Positions 43,521-54,182 of a stretch of DNA of 64,000 nt are shown here, one piece after another. Under the pieces are notes generated by a model. It did no database searches and had not been told where the DNA came from. It saw only the letters and a program-made list of their open reading frames with translations. The stretch's first letter is position 1, and each line of letters begins with the position of its first letter. This DNA comes from Saprospiraceae bacterium (GTDB lineage Bacteria > Bacteroidota > Bacteroidia > Chitinophagales > Saprospiraceae), in assembly GCA_018057925.1 (NCBI GenBank), contig JAGPCT010000001.1, positions 159,469 through 223,468 of the forward strand, written 5' to 3'. The position numbers were made by a program, and so were the translations under genes.

Positions 43521-45065
43521 TTATTCCCACTCAATTGTTGCGGGAGGCTTGGTACTAATATCATATACTACGCGATTGATACCCTTCACTTTGTTGATAA
43601 TTTCAGAGGATACTTCGGCAAGAAAATCATACGGCAATTTGCTCCATTCTGCTGTCATTCCGTCCGTGCTGCTTACGGCTCTCAAAGCAACCACATTTTC
43701 ATAGGTTCGTTCATCTCCCATTACGCCAACAGATCTTACCGGAAGTAAAATCACGCCTGCCTGCCATACCTCATCATACAAGCCAGAATTTCTCAACTTG
43801 GAGATAAAGATATCATCTGCTTCTTGTAAAATACGTACTTTTTCAGAAGTTATTTCACCCAAAATGCGGATTCCTAGTCCCGGGCCAGGAAAGGGATGTC
43901 GATGAATAAACTGTTCAGGAAGTCCCAAAGCAAGACCGATACGGCGTACTTCATCCTTAAACAGCATCCTCAAAGGCTCTACTATTTTCAATTTCAAATG
44001 CTCCGGCAACCCACCCACATTGTGGTGTGACTTAATGGTTACGCTGGGACCATGTACTGAAACAGATTCTATAACATCAGGGTAAATCGTACCCTGACCA
44101 AGCCAGCTTATATCGCCAAGTTTGCCGGCTTCCTCTTCAAAGACATCAATGAATGCTTTTCCGATGGCCTTCCTTTTCGCTTCCGGCTCTTCTTTACCTG
44201 CCAATTCAGCGTAAAAATAGGACTTCGAATCGATACCTCGAATATTTAACCCAAGTACCTTGTATGCATTGAGCACATTATCAAACTCATTTTTACGCAA
44301 CAACCCATTGTCAATAAAAAAGCAATGCAAATTTTCACCAATAGCTTTGTGCAATAATGTTGCAGCAACTGTACTATCCACTCCTCCTGACAATGCCATC
44401 AGTACTTTTTCATTACCAATACTTTTCTTCAACTCCTCGATAGAATCTTCAATAAAGGTGTTGGGTGTCCAATCTGCATTTATTCCAGCTATATGATTTA
44501 AGAAATTTGTCAGAAATTGCAGTCCATGAGTGCTGTGTGTCACCTCTGGATGAAATTGAAACGCATAAACAGGCGCCTCATTCGCTGCATTTTCTTTCTT
44601 AATCAATGCATAAGGGTTGTGTTCTGTCGTTGCAAGGTTGATATATCCGGATGGTAATTCAAGAATAGAATCACCATGTGACATCCACACTTGTGTTGAG
44701 TTGGGTATATCTTGAAATATAGGGTCGCCTGATTCTTTGATATCAAGCATTGCTTTGCCATATTCCCGTTGTTCACTACGCTCTACCCTGCCGCCTTCAT
44801 GTTGAGCCAGATACTGTGCCCCATAGCATACACCTAATACTGGGACAATGCCCATAAATGCTTTGTAATCAATATCAGGAGCATTCTCATCACGCACACT
44901 AAATGGGCTCCCCGATATGATGACAGCTTTGATGTGTGGTGAAAGGTCAGGCATTTTATGGAAGGGGAATATCTCACAAAAAATGTTCAACTCCCGGATT
45001 CTCCTGGCTATAAGCTGGGTGTACTGGGACCCACAATCTAATATGATGACCTTATCATGCGTCAT
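43521..45065 (-). CDS. guaA: GMP synthase (glutamine-hydrolysing)
   Basis: GuaA converts XMP to GMP with ATP and glutamine. The 514-aa protein has an N-terminal class I amidotransferase (about 1-190), with nucleophile Cys in [10 protein letters not shown] and catalytic His/Glu in [10 protein letters not shown]. An ATP pyrophosphatase follows with the P-loop [15 protein letters not shown]. The C-terminal dimerisation domain ends in PPATIEWE, the usual end for the family. The length is normal. It is 36 bp after the OmpA gene. Confidence 0.97.
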   Translation of the reverse strand: MTHDKVIILDCGSQYTQLIARRIRELNIFCEIFPFHKMPDLSPHIKAVIISGSPFSVRDENAPDIDYKAFMGIVPVLGVCYGAQYLAQHEGGRVERSEQREYGKAMLDIKESGDPIFQDIPNSTQVWMSHGDSILELPSGYINLATTEHNPYALIKKENAANEAPVYAFQFHPEVTHSTHGLQFLTNFLNHIAGINADWTPNTFIEDSIEELKKSIGNEKVLMALSGGVDSTVAATLLHKAIGENLHCFFIDNGLLRKNEFDNVLNAYKVLGLNIRGIDSKSYFYAELAGKEEPEAKRKAIGKAFIDVFEEEAGKLGDISWLGQGTIYPDVIESVSVHGPSVTIKSHHNVGGLPEHLKLKIVEPLRMLFKDEVRRIGLALGLPEQFIHRHPFPGPGLGIRILGEITSEKVRILQEADDIFISKLRNSGLYDEVWQAGVILLPVRSVGVMGDERTYENVVALRAVSSTDGMTAEWSKLPYDFLAEVSSEIINKVKGINRVVYDISTKPPATIEWE

Positions 45066-45101
45066 AGAAACAATAAAATTTAGGTGTGCTTAATAAATTA
45101 T

Positions 45102-46511
45102 TTATTTCAAATCAAACAATACCCTTCTGGTAGAAATAACCGGAAGTTTACCTGCCTTTGTTGTTATTCGTTTGGCCTCAATACCTTTACTAATGAGATA
45201 TGTTTTAACCTCTTCTGCTCTGGATTGACTTAGCTCTGTTACCTCACCTGCCGGTGTATTCTCATCAGAATATCCTGTAACCGTAAGCATATACTTTTTA
45301 TTTTTCTTTAAGACTGATGCAACCTTGTCCAACTCACTTTGAGAAGCAAAACTAAGAGCAAAAGCATTGTTATTCCATGTTACATTTCTCGCAGCATTGG
45401 TCATGATGTTGATATCTGCTTGATTGGCGGCAGGGCAACCCTTCAATTCAGGCACACCGGCTACTGTTGGACATTTATCTTCATGATCAGGAATGCCATC
45501 GCCATCCGTGTCAGGACAACCAAATGCCTCTATTGTACCTGCTTTGTCTTTGCATTTATCAATATTGTCAGGCACACCGTCACCATCAGTATCAGGGCAA
45601 CCCTTAAACCTTACCAATCCTTTAACATCAGGACAAAGATCTTCATTATCCGGAACGCCATCTCCATCTGAATCCACAAAAGGACATCCAAAATATTTCG
45701 CATCGCCTGCGATATCAGGACACTTGTCTTCATTATCAGGCACGCCATCTCCGTCTTTGTCAGGACAACCCATGGTAGTCTTTGGTCCAGGTTGATCTGG
45801 ACATTTATCCATATAATCAGGAATTCCATCATTATCAGAATCAGGACAGCCATTAAATGCTGCAACACCGGCAGTATGCGGACATTCATCATTGATATCC
45901 GGAATACCATCACCATCACTATCTAATTTGTTCAATTTCCTCATACTAAGTGGCTTATCCTTTCCGGATGCACCAAATAAATAATAGACTCCTATTCCGG
46001 CATCCAGAAAACCTTTTTGATTTTCTTTAAAGCTGTTGTTATAACCTGCACTAATCCCTACTAAGAATTGGTTTGCAATCTTAATATTCACGCCAACGCC
46101 AGCTCGCGCAGCTATTTCAAATACGTTCAACTCATCTTTTACAAAGTCTTTACTCAAAGAAAAAGATGGACCCAAATAAAGATATGGAGCCGCAACTCTA
46201 CTTCTATCAAACATCCCTATCTGAGCAAGTATATCTCCATGAAGACCGATAAATTTATCATCTAAAGTATTATTCATTGATAAAGAAGCCCCCACCGGAA
46301 CAGTCACATTCAACCAATTGGTAAAATTTCGCCCATACATTCCATCAATATTCAAATGACTATGAGCCATATCGAAATCGATGTCATTGAGTGCATCTCC
46401 ATTGCCTATTCTACCGGATAACCCAACGGCACTTTTGTAGTCAGCGTTCTGACTCATTAAAAAATTGAAAGAAAAGCTTAATAACACGAATAAAAATGAT
46501 AACTTTTTCAT
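45102..46511 (-). CDS. OmpA-family outer-membrane protein with thrombospondin type 3 repeats
   Basis: The ATG at 46511 begins a signal peptide (MKKLSFLFVLLSFSFNFLMSQ), so the 469-aa form is chosen. An outer-membrane beta-barrel-like domain (about 25-200) is followed by six Ca-binding TSP3 repeats of the form DxDGDGxPDxxDxCP (about 205-370). A C-terminal OmpA-like peptidoglycan-binding domain ends in LSQSRAEEVKTYLISKG and TRRVLFDLK. This domain is short, with the usual Gly-Asn-rich loop missing. Such proteins tie the outer membrane to the wall; the TSP3 stalk is a Bacteroidota hallmark. Confidence 0.9.
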   Translation of the reverse strand: MKKLSFLFVLLSFSFNFLMSQNADYKSAVGLSGRIGNGDALNDIDFDMAHSHLNIDGMYGRNFTNWLNVTVPVGASLSMNNTLDDKFIGLHGDILAQIGMFDRSRVAAPYLYLGPSFSLSKDFVKDELNVFEIAARAGVGVNIKIANQFLVGISAGYNNSFKENQKGFLDAGIGVYYLFGASGKDKPLSMRKLNKLDSDGDGIPDINDECPHTAGVAAFNGCPDSDNDGIPDYMDKCPDQPGPKTTMGCPDKDGDGVPDNEDKCPDIAGDAKYFGCPFVDSDGDGVPDNEDLCPDVKGLVRFKGCPDTDGDGVPDNIDKCKDKAGTIEAFGCPDTDGDGIPDHEDKCPTVAGVPELKGCPAANQADINIMTNAARNVTWNNNAFALSFASQSELDKVASVLKKNKKYMLTVTGYSDENTPAGEVTELSQSRAEEVKTYLISKGIEAKRITTKAGKLPVISTRRVLFDLK

Positions 46512-46620
46512 GTTTAATAATTTTAGTTTTTTATTGCTGCATCGAAAATTATATGAAGTAAAAATCAATCCCTACTTGCCATTCATCTTTGATGCAACAA
46601 ACATTTAATTTAAAAATATA

Positions 46621-47553
46621 CTATTCAACCAAACCACGCCCTGATTTGCTGATTAAGTTTTTTTCTAAAAGGGTATGCAAAACTTTATCTAATATTCCAT
46701 TAACGAAATCTTTGCTCTTATCCGTACTATATGTTTTGGTTAATTCCACATATTCATTGATAGAAACCTTAGTAGGAATGGTAGGAAAAATGAGCATTTC
46801 ACCTACTGACATCTTTATCAACGTCATATCCACAGTGGCAACCCTATCCAAATCCCAATTTTCAATCAATGGTTTTAGGATTTCCTCCAAAGATTCATTA
46901 TTAACCAATACATATTTAAGGAGTTCTCTACCGAAGTCATGGGTTGATTCGTCTGACGGCCCATAGTCATCAGAAATATCGGACTGATCTTTAAAATCTT
47001 TGATAATCTTTTTTATGGTACCTATCACAATGGACTGGTCATCTTGCCAGTTGAAAAAATAGTCTTCAATCGTATCGTTAAAGAACTCCTGTTTACATAA
47101 ATCCTTGTATAATAACAAGATGATATTCTGATGATCCTCAGGAGTAGAGCCATTTAAGACATATTCGTTATACTCCGGCATAAGACTGAAGGTTTTATAC
47201 AGTTTCTTCGTAAAATCTTCCGATAATATATCTTTAAAACCATATTTTTCTGCTACTTCATTAATCTTTTTGTTCTTGATAATTCTCTGTGTTACAGGAT
47301 TATTGAACAACTTGGCAGTAAATTGCTTATCAAAGTCTGTTGGTAGTAATTTTTTCTGTCGTTTGAGAAGGTCATCTTGAGAATGTTCAGCTATTTTCCC
47401 AAGTAAAAAAAGTTGATAATACATTAAGGTATAGGCGTAACGTACTGTCTCATCATAAGCAGCCAAAACCTCTTCTTTTTTTAATCCTTCCGTTGTATAA
47501 TTAGCGTACAAAGATTGCATCACCTTTATACGTATATTTCTTCTACTTATCAT
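46621..47553 (-). CDS. nusB: Transcription antitermination factor NusB (long form)
   Basis: NusB acts with NusE/S10 in rRNA antitermination. At 310 aa it is about twice the length of E. coli NusB, as usual in Bacteroidota. The N-terminal ARRNIRIKVMQSLYA-like start (ISRRNIRIKVMQSLYA) and a helical linker precede the conserved domain. WDLDRVATVDMTLIKMSVGEML and KVSINEYVELTKTYSTDKSKDFVNGILDKV (read in parts) lie at the C-terminal 110 residues. It is 39 bp downstream of the DoxX gene. Confidence 0.93.
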   Translation of the reverse strand: MISRRNIRIKVMQSLYANYTTEGLKKEEVLAAYDETVRYAYTLMYYQLFLLGKIAEHSQDDLLKRQKKLLPTDFDKQFTAKLFNNPVTQRIIKNKKINEVAEKYGFKDILSEDFTKKLYKTFSLMPEYNEYVLNGSTPEDHQNIILLLYKDLCKQEFFNDTIEDYFFNWQDDQSIVIGTIKKIIKDFKDQSDISDDYGPSDESTHDFGRELLKYVLVNNESLEEILKPLIENWDLDRVATVDMTLIKMSVGEMLIFPTIPTKVSINEYVELTKTYSTDKSKDFVNGILDKVLHTLLEKNLISKSGRGLVE

Positions 47554-47592
47554 TGTTATCTTGAGTCCTTTCGTGTTAGTTACGTATATATT

Positions 47593-49059
47593 TTATTTCA
47601 TGTATTCTTGAATCTCCTTCCATTCCGGAGCCTTATTAATGTGCCATTTCTTAATGATAGCGCCATCCTTCCAAAGCAATATTCCCGGATTAGAGCGAAT
47701 TATTGTCTTTAGTATGGTCTCATCAGCTTGATAAGCTGGAACTGTAATATCCAACGTTTTGGTAGCTAAATTAATTTGTTCTGTTGACAAGCCACCAAAA
47801 ATGATACAAGCTGACATTTTCTCTTCTTCAGCCTTTTTTAATAATGGTGTAATTTTATCGTTGTACAACTGTACCCATTCCGGCATAAACTTAGGAATCT
47901 GCATATTTTCGATGGTTTTCTTGATACTAACAATAGCGGGTGTAGCCAAAGAATCTGTTGCCATTGAATCGACAGGAGCAAATGTGGTATCGGCAACCTC
48001 AACCTGTTTATCTTCAAAATCTAACTTCACCTTATAATTAATAATCATTAAACTATACCCCGTATCTGATAGAATCTGTTCTGTCACATCTTCATCCCAT
48101 TTGTCTGTTACACGAAAATCACTGATTTTAGAATGCTCCATTTCTGATTCACCGGTCTGCTGGACAATATCAAACTCTTCCTTTGGAAACTCTTTCCATC
48201 GCTTGGCATACTCTTCGGAACTTAAGGTAATAGATTCGCCTCCAGCTTTAGGTGTAATAACCTGAAACACAGGTCGATTTGCTTCTGCTTCCATTTCACG
48301 CTGTTTCTGCTCTCTAACATTTACTCCTTCCTTAAATGGCCTAAAATCAATGGAAGGCTCATTCCAGTAAGTATAGTTAAGGCAATAAAACATGAATGCA
48401 ACAAAACTGGCTATTGTGATACCAAGCCGTGCACCTGACGTCAACAACGTATGAAATTTTTTATGATACATTAAAAATAAAATCGCCGGTATCAATAAAA
48501 ATATATCCTTCAAAAAAGATGTTTTTGGGACAATTTTGATAAAATCACCGAAACAACCACAGTCGGAAACACGCATATTGGAATCTACATAAGGTCCCCA
48601 TTTGCTAAATTCAAAGAAATTAGCATCCGGCGGAACATATCCCGTTAGGAAAGTAAATCCTGTAAGTGAAGTGAAGAACAACATCAACAATAAAAAAATC
48701 CATGAAGTCAACTTCGGCAATACTCCTAAAATCAACATTACACCGAGCATCATCTCCAATACAATAGTTCCTATGGAAAAGGCATTGACATACTGATTGA
48801 GAAATGGGAAAATAGACGCCAAAAAGCTAAGCTTAGTCCCTTCCAATGTATAATAAAAAGCATCAAAATATTGTTCCGTCTTAAATGCAGTCCCCAATGG
48901 ATCTACTGCCTTGACAAAGCCGGAAACTAAAAACAAAATACCGGCAAAGTGTTGTAAATAGGTTATTCCATAATTTTTTGACTTTTTTAAATATATAGTA
49001 AGTGCTGTAACTACCAAAGCAACTATACCTATATAAGTCATCAATTTAATAATGGTCAT
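47593..49059 (-). CDS. DoxX/BT_3928-type membrane protein with thioredoxin-like C-terminus
   Basis: The 488-aa protein has four DoxX-like helices (about 15-170). FAGILFLVSGFVKAVDPLGTAFK is the family start, with a Cys pair in RVSDCGCFGDFIK. Two further helices precede a soluble C-terminal domain (about 360-488). The end, ILKTIIRSNPGILLWKDGAIIKKWH, resembles a thioredoxin fold without an active-site CxxC. BT_3928-like proteins are common next to nusB in Bacteroidota and are of unknown function, perhaps redox-linked. A -7 box lies 222 bp upstream. Confidence 0.8.
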   Translation of the reverse strand: MTIIKLMTYIGIVALVVTALTIYLKKSKNYGITYLQHFAGILFLVSGFVKAVDPLGTAFKTEQYFDAFYYTLEGTKLSFLASIFPFLNQYVNAFSIGTIVLEMMLGVMLILGVLPKLTSWIFLLLMLFFTSLTGFTFLTGYVPPDANFFEFSKWGPYVDSNMRVSDCGCFGDFIKIVPKTSFLKDIFLLIPAILFLMYHKKFHTLLTSGARLGITIASFVAFMFYCLNYTYWNEPSIDFRPFKEGVNVREQKQREMEAEANRPVFQVITPKAGGESITLSSEEYAKRWKEFPKEEFDIVQQTGESEMEHSKISDFRVTDKWDEDVTEQILSDTGYSLMIINYKVKLDFEDKQVEVADTTFAPVDSMATDSLATPAIVSIKKTIENMQIPKFMPEWVQLYNDKITPLLKKAEEEKMSACIIFGGLSTEQINLATKTLDITVPAYQADETILKTIIRSNPGILLWKDGAIIKKWHINKAPEWKEIQEYMK

Positions 49060-49280
49060 TAATTTCTATTTTTTGTTGAATGGAAAATGCAAAATGAAGG
49101 CGGGTAAAGAATTTGTTTAGTATCATAAAGAGTAGAAAGAAACTTGCACTCATTCTCATTAAGTGCAATGAATAGAACATTCATGCCTTTTGAAGAAAAA
49201 TTGAACATTTCGGCAAGGGTCTTTTCCACTTGTAGTCTTTAATTATGCAAAGATTAATTATTAATTTGATTTTTGCATCA

Positions 49281-49288
49281 CAAAGATA
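49281..49288 (-). promoter_or_regulatory. -7 box upstream of the DoxX gene
   Basis: TATCTTTG on the minus strand matches TAnnTTTG. It leaves a long (~215 nt) leader before the ATG at 49059, containing a TTGCACT/AGTGCAA hairpin (49144-49168). The remaining 400-base divergent gap to polA holds no other feature. Confidence 0.45.
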
Positions 49289-49463
49289 CAAAAAATTATA
49301 ATTTGTTTCTTCCACCGCCAATATTTCTCTGTATTTTCCGTATTCTTTAAAAGTCTTTAGTCGAATCTACCTTATTTTTCAATTGAGAAATCGTATTCTC
49401 GTCAAAAATACTCTCTATCATTACCACATATTCTATTACATTTACTTTTTAAAACCTCCAAAT

Positions 49464-52301
49464 ATGTCATCAGAAAAGCGGATTTTCTTTATCGATGGTC
49501 ACGCCATGGTATATCGTGCACATTATGCATTTATCAATAGGCCTTTGATGAATTCGAAAGGTCAAAATGTTTCAGCTATCAGTGGCTTTGTACGAAGCGT
49601 CTGGGATCTAATAATCCATCAAAAACCAAGCCACATAGGAGTTATCTTTGACCCCAAAGGCGGTACATTCAGGAGTGAACTGTATGAAGAATACAAGGCA
49701 CAACGCGATGCACAACCCGAAGACATCACTTTGGCATTGCCATATATCATCCGTATTATGGAAGGCATGCGTATTCCGGTAGAAATTATTCCAAATTTTG
49801 AGGCGGATGATGTCATAGGTACATTAGCCAAAAAAGCTGAAAAAGAAGGCTTTCAAGTATTTATGGTTACACCGGATAAAGACTATGCACAACTTGTTTC
49901 AGAAAACATCTTCCAATACAAGCCGGCTCGCTTTGGCAATGACATTGAAATTTTGGGCGTTGAAGACATTTTGAAAAAATGGGAAATTAAGAGAATTGAT
50001 CAGGTCATCGACATCTTAGGTCTCATGGGCGATAGCGTCGATAACATCCCAGGCTTACCCGGTGTAGGCCCTAAAACAGCCGTAAAACTTATCGATGAAT
50101 TTGATAATATCGAGAATGTACTTAATAATGCCGACAAAATGAAGGGCAAACTCCAGGAAACCATACGAACAAAAGGTGACTTGGCTATTCTATCCAAAAC
50201 CCTTGCAACGATTCATCTTGACGCACCCGTCGAATTTAATCACGAACATTATTTAATTGAACAATTCGACAAAGAAGCCTTACTCGAAGTCTTCAAAGAA
50301 CTAGAATTTAAAACGTTGGCAAATAATATTTTATCGTACAACTTTGATAAGGGTAAGCTTCCATCCACTACGCCACAACCAAAAGTGAATAATAAAAATC
50401 CAGAAGAATCGTATCAAACTTCACTCTTTGATGAACAACCAACTCAAGCTACTGAATCTTTTATTCAAGAACTTTCAAATGCCACCGCTGACATTACCAA
50501 TACGCATCACGACTATCGCCTTGTCAGTACAGACCAAGACTGGATAGAATTTATTGACGAAATGACACATCATGCCTATTTTTGTTTTGATACAGAAACT
50601 ACAGGCTTAGACCCAATAACCGCCGAATTGGTAGGCATCTCAGTAAGCCATAAAGCACACTATGCTTGGTATATTCCTGTGCCCGACAATCAAGCTCAAG
50701 CACAAACTATCGTGGATAAGCTAAAACCATTCTGGCTCGATGAAACAAAGGACAAAATAGGTCAAAACTTAAAATACGACATTAGCGTACTTAAAAAATA
50801 TGATGTCGAAGTAAAAGGCAGGCTTTATGATACTATGCTCATCCATTATCTCGTCGAACCGGACTTGCGTCACGGCATGGATTATATGTCCGAAACATAT
50901 TTAAAATACAAGCCTGTAGCTATCGAAAACCTTATTGGTACCAAGAAAGCAGACCAATTATCCATGAAAGATGTACCATTGGAAGACATTAAGGAATATG
51001 CTGCCGAAGATGCCGATATTACTTATCAATTGTACCAATACCTAATGCCCGAACTTGAATCCATCAATGCAACAAAATTATATGAAACGTTAGAAAGCAA
51101 GCTCATCTATGTTTTGGCTGATATGGAAATGGCAGGAGTCAATATTGATGCGCAATACTTGAATAAATACAGTGTAGAGCTAGGACAAAGGATTGATATA
51201 TTAGAAGAAAAAATCTATCAACAGGCAGGTCATACATTTAATATTAGCAGTCCAAAGCAAGTTGGCGACTTACTTTTTGGGACTATGAATATTCCATACA
51301 GGTGGACAAAAACAAAACAAGGGGCTTTTTCTACTGACGAGGCTAAGCTATCCGAATTAGCATTAGAACACACATTTGTACAAGACATCTTAGATCATCG
51401 TAGCCTTAGTAAATTGAAATCTACATACGTGGACGCTTTGCCTAAGATGATCAATCCGACAACGCAGCGTATTCACAGCAGTTTCAATCAGGCATTGGCT
51501 TCGACAGGACGCCTTAGTTCCAACAATCCCAACTTGCAAAATATTCCCGTCAGAACTCGTGAAGGCAGGGAAATACGCAAGGCATTTATTCCCAGAAATA
51601 GTGATTACATCCTTCTTTCATGCGATTATTCACAAATTGAATTGCGACTTATCGCTGAATTAAGCAAAGATGCCAATATGGTTGATGCTTTTCAAAAAGG
51701 CTTGGATATCCATACCGCTACTGCAGCCAAAGTTTATAATGTACCTATTGATGAAGTAACACCAGATCAACGTCGCAATGCCAAGACGGTCAACTTCAGT
51801 ATTATCTATGGTGCAGGTTCTCTCAACCTCAGTCGTCAATTGGGTATAAAAAGAGTAGAAGCCAAAGAGATTATCGACCAATATTTCTTGCAATTTAGCG
51901 GACTAAAGGCATATATGGATGGAATCGTACATGAAGCACAGGAAAAAGGCTATGTCACCACCCTGATGGGTAGAAGGCGATATCTTAGAGACATCAATTC
52001 ACGCAACTCACTGGCGCGTAGTGGAGCAGAAAGAATTGCCGTCAACAGCCCCATCCAAGGCACAGCTGCCGACATGATTAAGTTGGCAATGATTGAGATT
52101 CACAGAGAGTTTAAAAAACACAACCTCTCAACTAAAATGATTATGCAGGTACATGATGAATTGGTATTTGACGTTAAAAAAGATGAATTAGATCAAGTGA
52201 TGGCTATCGTCGAAGACAAAATGAAAAATGCAATCCCTGGATTAGTTGTACCGATAGAAGTATCCAGTGGAGTCGGTGAAAATTGGCTTGAAGCGCATTG
52301 A
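49464..52301 (+). CDS. polA: DNA polymerase I
   Basis: The ATG at 49464 (945 aa) starts MSSEKRIFFIDGHAMVYRAHY, the family N-terminus; an upstream in-frame start adds 27 unrelated residues. A 5'-3' exonuclease domain (about 1-300, with IPNFEADDVIGTLA and GLPGVGPKTAVKL) is followed by a proofreading exonuclease with intact FDTETTGLDP and GQNLKYDISVL, YAAEDADITY. The polymerase domain has SCDYSQIELRLIA, RRNAKTVNFSIIYG and VHDELVFDV. All catalytic acids are present. It is convergent with the biotin carrier gene with a 5-bp gap. Confidence 0.98.
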   Translation: MSSEKRIFFIDGHAMVYRAHYAFINRPLMNSKGQNVSAISGFVRSVWDLIIHQKPSHIGVIFDPKGGTFRSELYEEYKAQRDAQPEDITLALPYIIRIMEGMRIPVEIIPNFEADDVIGTLAKKAEKEGFQVFMVTPDKDYAQLVSENIFQYKPARFGNDIEILGVEDILKKWEIKRIDQVIDILGLMGDSVDNIPGLPGVGPKTAVKLIDEFDNIENVLNNADKMKGKLQETIRTKGDLAILSKTLATIHLDAPVEFNHEHYLIEQFDKEALLEVFKELEFKTLANNILSYNFDKGKLPSTTPQPKVNNKNPEESYQTSLFDEQPTQATESFIQELSNATADITNTHHDYRLVSTDQDWIEFIDEMTHHAYFCFDTETTGLDPITAELVGISVSHKAHYAWYIPVPDNQAQAQTIVDKLKPFWLDETKDKIGQNLKYDISVLKKYDVEVKGRLYDTMLIHYLVEPDLRHGMDYMSETYLKYKPVAIENLIGTKKADQLSMKDVPLEDIKEYAAEDADITYQLYQYLMPELESINATKLYETLESKLIYVLADMEMAGVNIDAQYLNKYSVELGQRIDILEEKIYQQAGHTFNISSPKQVGDLLFGTMNIPYRWTKTKQGAFSTDEAKLSELALEHTFVQDILDHRSLSKLKSTYVDALPKMINPTTQRIHSSFNQALASTGRLSSNNPNLQNIPVRTREGREIRKAFIPRNSDYILLSCDYSQIELRLIAELSKDANMVDAFQKGLDIHTATAAKVYNVPIDEVTPDQRRNAKTVNFSIIYGAGSLNLSRQLGIKRVEAKEIIDQYFLQFSGLKAYMDGIVHEAQEKGYVTTLMGRRRYLRDINSRNSLARSGAERIAVNSPIQGTAADMIKLAMIEIHREFKKHNLSTKMIMQVHDELVFDVKKDELDQVMAIVEDKMKNAIPGLVVPIEVSSGVGENWLEAH

Positions 52302-52306
52302 TTTTG

Positions 52307-52774
52307 TTATTCAAAGGATAGTAGAATAGAACCCTTTTCTACAGCTTGACCTTCAACTACAGAAATCTCCTTTATGACACCATCATTCGGAGACTTGATA
52401 GAATTTTCCATTTTCATGGCCTCTAAGATCAAAAGGGTTTCCCCTTCAATGACAGTATCTCCGGCTTGTTTCATTATTTTAAAAACCAATCCGGGCATAG
52501 GAGATTTTATTTCAGACATAATATGATTACGCTTCCCTTTTAGCCCCATTGATTTAATGAGTAAATCCAACTCGTCTTCCAACTTCACCCGATAAATACG
52601 ATTATTGATTTCTACTTCATAGGATTTATCCGAACCATGCACCAATCTAAATCTATAATTAATCCCATCAATTCTGACCATCATGAATGCTCCATCAGGA
52701 ATGATATCAATAAACTTTCCGGACATCTGTTCAGTGAAATCATATTCAAATTGCTCATTTACCTTAGCTTTCAT
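52307..52774 (-). CDS. Biotin carboxyl carrier protein (biotin/lipoyl attachment)
   Basis: The 155-aa protein ends in a biotinyl domain with the acceptor lysine in ILEAMKMENSIKSP (about residue 123). The surrounding pattern KSPMPGLVFKIMKQAGDTV and ISVVEGQAVEKGSILLSFE is typical. The N-terminal 75 residues resemble the linker of acyl-CoA carboxylase alpha subunits (propionyl- or methylcrotonyl-type), so it may be a separate BCCP for such a complex rather than AccB. No carboxylase is next to it. BirA at 37593 would be its ligase. Confidence 0.88.
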   Translation of the reverse strand: MKAKVNEQFEYDFTEQMSGKFIDIIPDGAFMMVRIDGINYRFRLVHGSDKSYEVEINNRIYRVKLEDELDLLIKSMGLKGKRNHIMSEIKSPMPGLVFKIMKQAGDTVIEGETLLILEAMKMENSIKSPNDGVIKEISVVEGQAVEKGSILLSFE

Positions 52775-53006
52775 GCTCCATTAATTTATTGCAAGGTATA
52801 AAAAACAATGTTATTCACTTTAATTATATGCTGAAAAATTCTACACTGAATGGTATAGGCTAATTTGTTACAAGCTTTTCAATAATACCAGAAAACCATT
52901 GTGGTTTAATCCATAAAATTGAAATCTTCCAAATAAACCACAATCGGGATTGTAGAGTTTATCCAAAATTTTGTGTCTAGATAAACCCAATATCTGGAAA
53001 TTGGAT

Positions 53007-53948
53007 TTAATTCTTGTTTAATATGTTCTTAATTTCATCTTCCGAAAAACCGGTTATACCTGAGATGGTAATTATATCAAACCCTTTAGAGTGGCACTTT
53101 AGGACTATTTCAATCTTTCCTTCAATCTTTCCTTCAATCTTTCCTTCAATCTTTCCTTCAATCTTTCCTTCAATCTTTCCTTGTGTTTTTCCTTTGGCTT
53201 CCCCTTCCAATAATCCGGTTTCCCATGCGCCTTCTAACATGTCTTTGGATACCAATAAGTTCTTTTGATATTTCTTGTATTTTATTTTTGTTGCTGCATC
53301 CATATTGTCATAACGTAATTGATTATCCACTAATTGTAATCCTTTGGCCTTATAGTTTTTCGGCAATTTTGTATTCTTTAAAAAATATATCCATTCGTCT
53401 AATGTATTTTTTGCCAGATTGTCAAACTTATTAATTTTCAACAAATAATATTCCGGAAAAATTCCACTCGGCTCTTTTTTATCAAACATTTTAACTTGCT
53501 TCTCTGATAGCATCAAAGTATCGCTGTGGTGCATCCCTACAAAGTTTGTTCTGCCGATATACACATAATCTATACCCATTCCAAGGTCGAAGTATAGAAT
53601 ATTAATCGAATACACCTTTTTAACTAGAGCGTAAGGATCTCCTTTGGACAAGTATTCCGTGATGATCTTTGACACTCCAAATAAAAATCTATGAAAATAA
53701 TCAGGTTCTACATAGTACTGTATCTCAATGGCTATCAGCTCGTCTTTTTGATTGACACACAATAGGTCGAGTCTATTGGACTTGTTCTGCTCATTCTCCC
53801 GATTGCTTTCTGACTCAAGGATGTGTTGTACGGAGATTTCATCCTTGATTAATTCCGTCAAAAATCCGTTGAGGATACCGAAATTGGCTTTGTTTCTTAG
53901 TAGGCGCTTCATCGCCCAATCGAAACTTATTAATTCACGTGATGACAT
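53007..53948 (-). CDS. Rpn-family recombination-promoting nuclease (PD-(D/E)XK)
   Basis: The 313-aa protein opens SFDWAMKRLLRNKANFGILNGFLTEL and has the PD-(D/E)XK core: Asp in NRLDLLCVNQKDE and Glu-x-Gln in LIAIEIQYYV (about residues 60-80). RpnA-like proteins promote RecA-independent recombination; Rpn genes are often gained horizontally and contain repeats. Here six GKIE units form an uninterrupted repeat near residues 262-286, encoded by a 12-bp tandem array. A C-terminal DIITISGITGFSEDEIKNILN helix follows. The frame is intact. It is an orphan between the biotin carrier and DUF1111 genes. Confidence 0.85.
   Translation of the reverse strand: MSSRELISFDWAMKRLLRNKANFGILNGFLTELIKDEISVQHILESESNRENEQNKSNRLDLLCVNQKDELIAIEIQYYVEPDYFHRFLFGVSKIITEYLSKGDPYALVKKVYSINILYFDLGMGIDYVYIGRTNFVGMHHSDTLMLSEKQVKMFDKKEPSGIFPEYYLLKINKFDNLAKNTLDEWIYFLKNTKLPKNYKAKGLQLVDNQLRYDNMDAATKIKYKKYQKNLLVSKDMLEGAWETGLLEGEAKGKTQGKIEGKIEGKIEGKIEGKIEGKIEIVLKCHSKGFDIITISGITGFSEDEIKNILNKN
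53111..53182. repeat. 12-bp in-frame minisatellite inside the Rpn gene
   Basis: Six perfect copies of CAATCTTTCCTT run in tandem. On the coding (minus) strand each unit encodes GKIE. Because the unit is 12 bp, slippage changes length without breaking the frame. Confidence 0.95.
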
Positions 53949-54182
53949 AGGTGATTTGTTGGGTTAAGATGTAAAGGTAAAAAATAATTATTGAAACGGA
54001 TGCTGTTTTATTATTTTTTTGAACTCATATACATAATTAGGTAAATGTATAATATCTAATCCGTTTGATATCTGATATTTAAATAAAATACTGGAACAAT
54101 TCGTAAAACGGAACTTTCCTATTAATCAGCATTATTCGGCTATATCAATGTCAATACTGCCAAATTAATCCTTAACAATTTA

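Noticed and set aside
45430..45960. Periodic DNA repeats on the minus strand
   Set aside because: They are the codons of six thrombospondin type 3 repeats in the OmpA-family protein.
53111..53182. CRISPR-like tandem array
   Set aside because: Units are 12 bp with no spacers and lie in frame inside a coding sequence.
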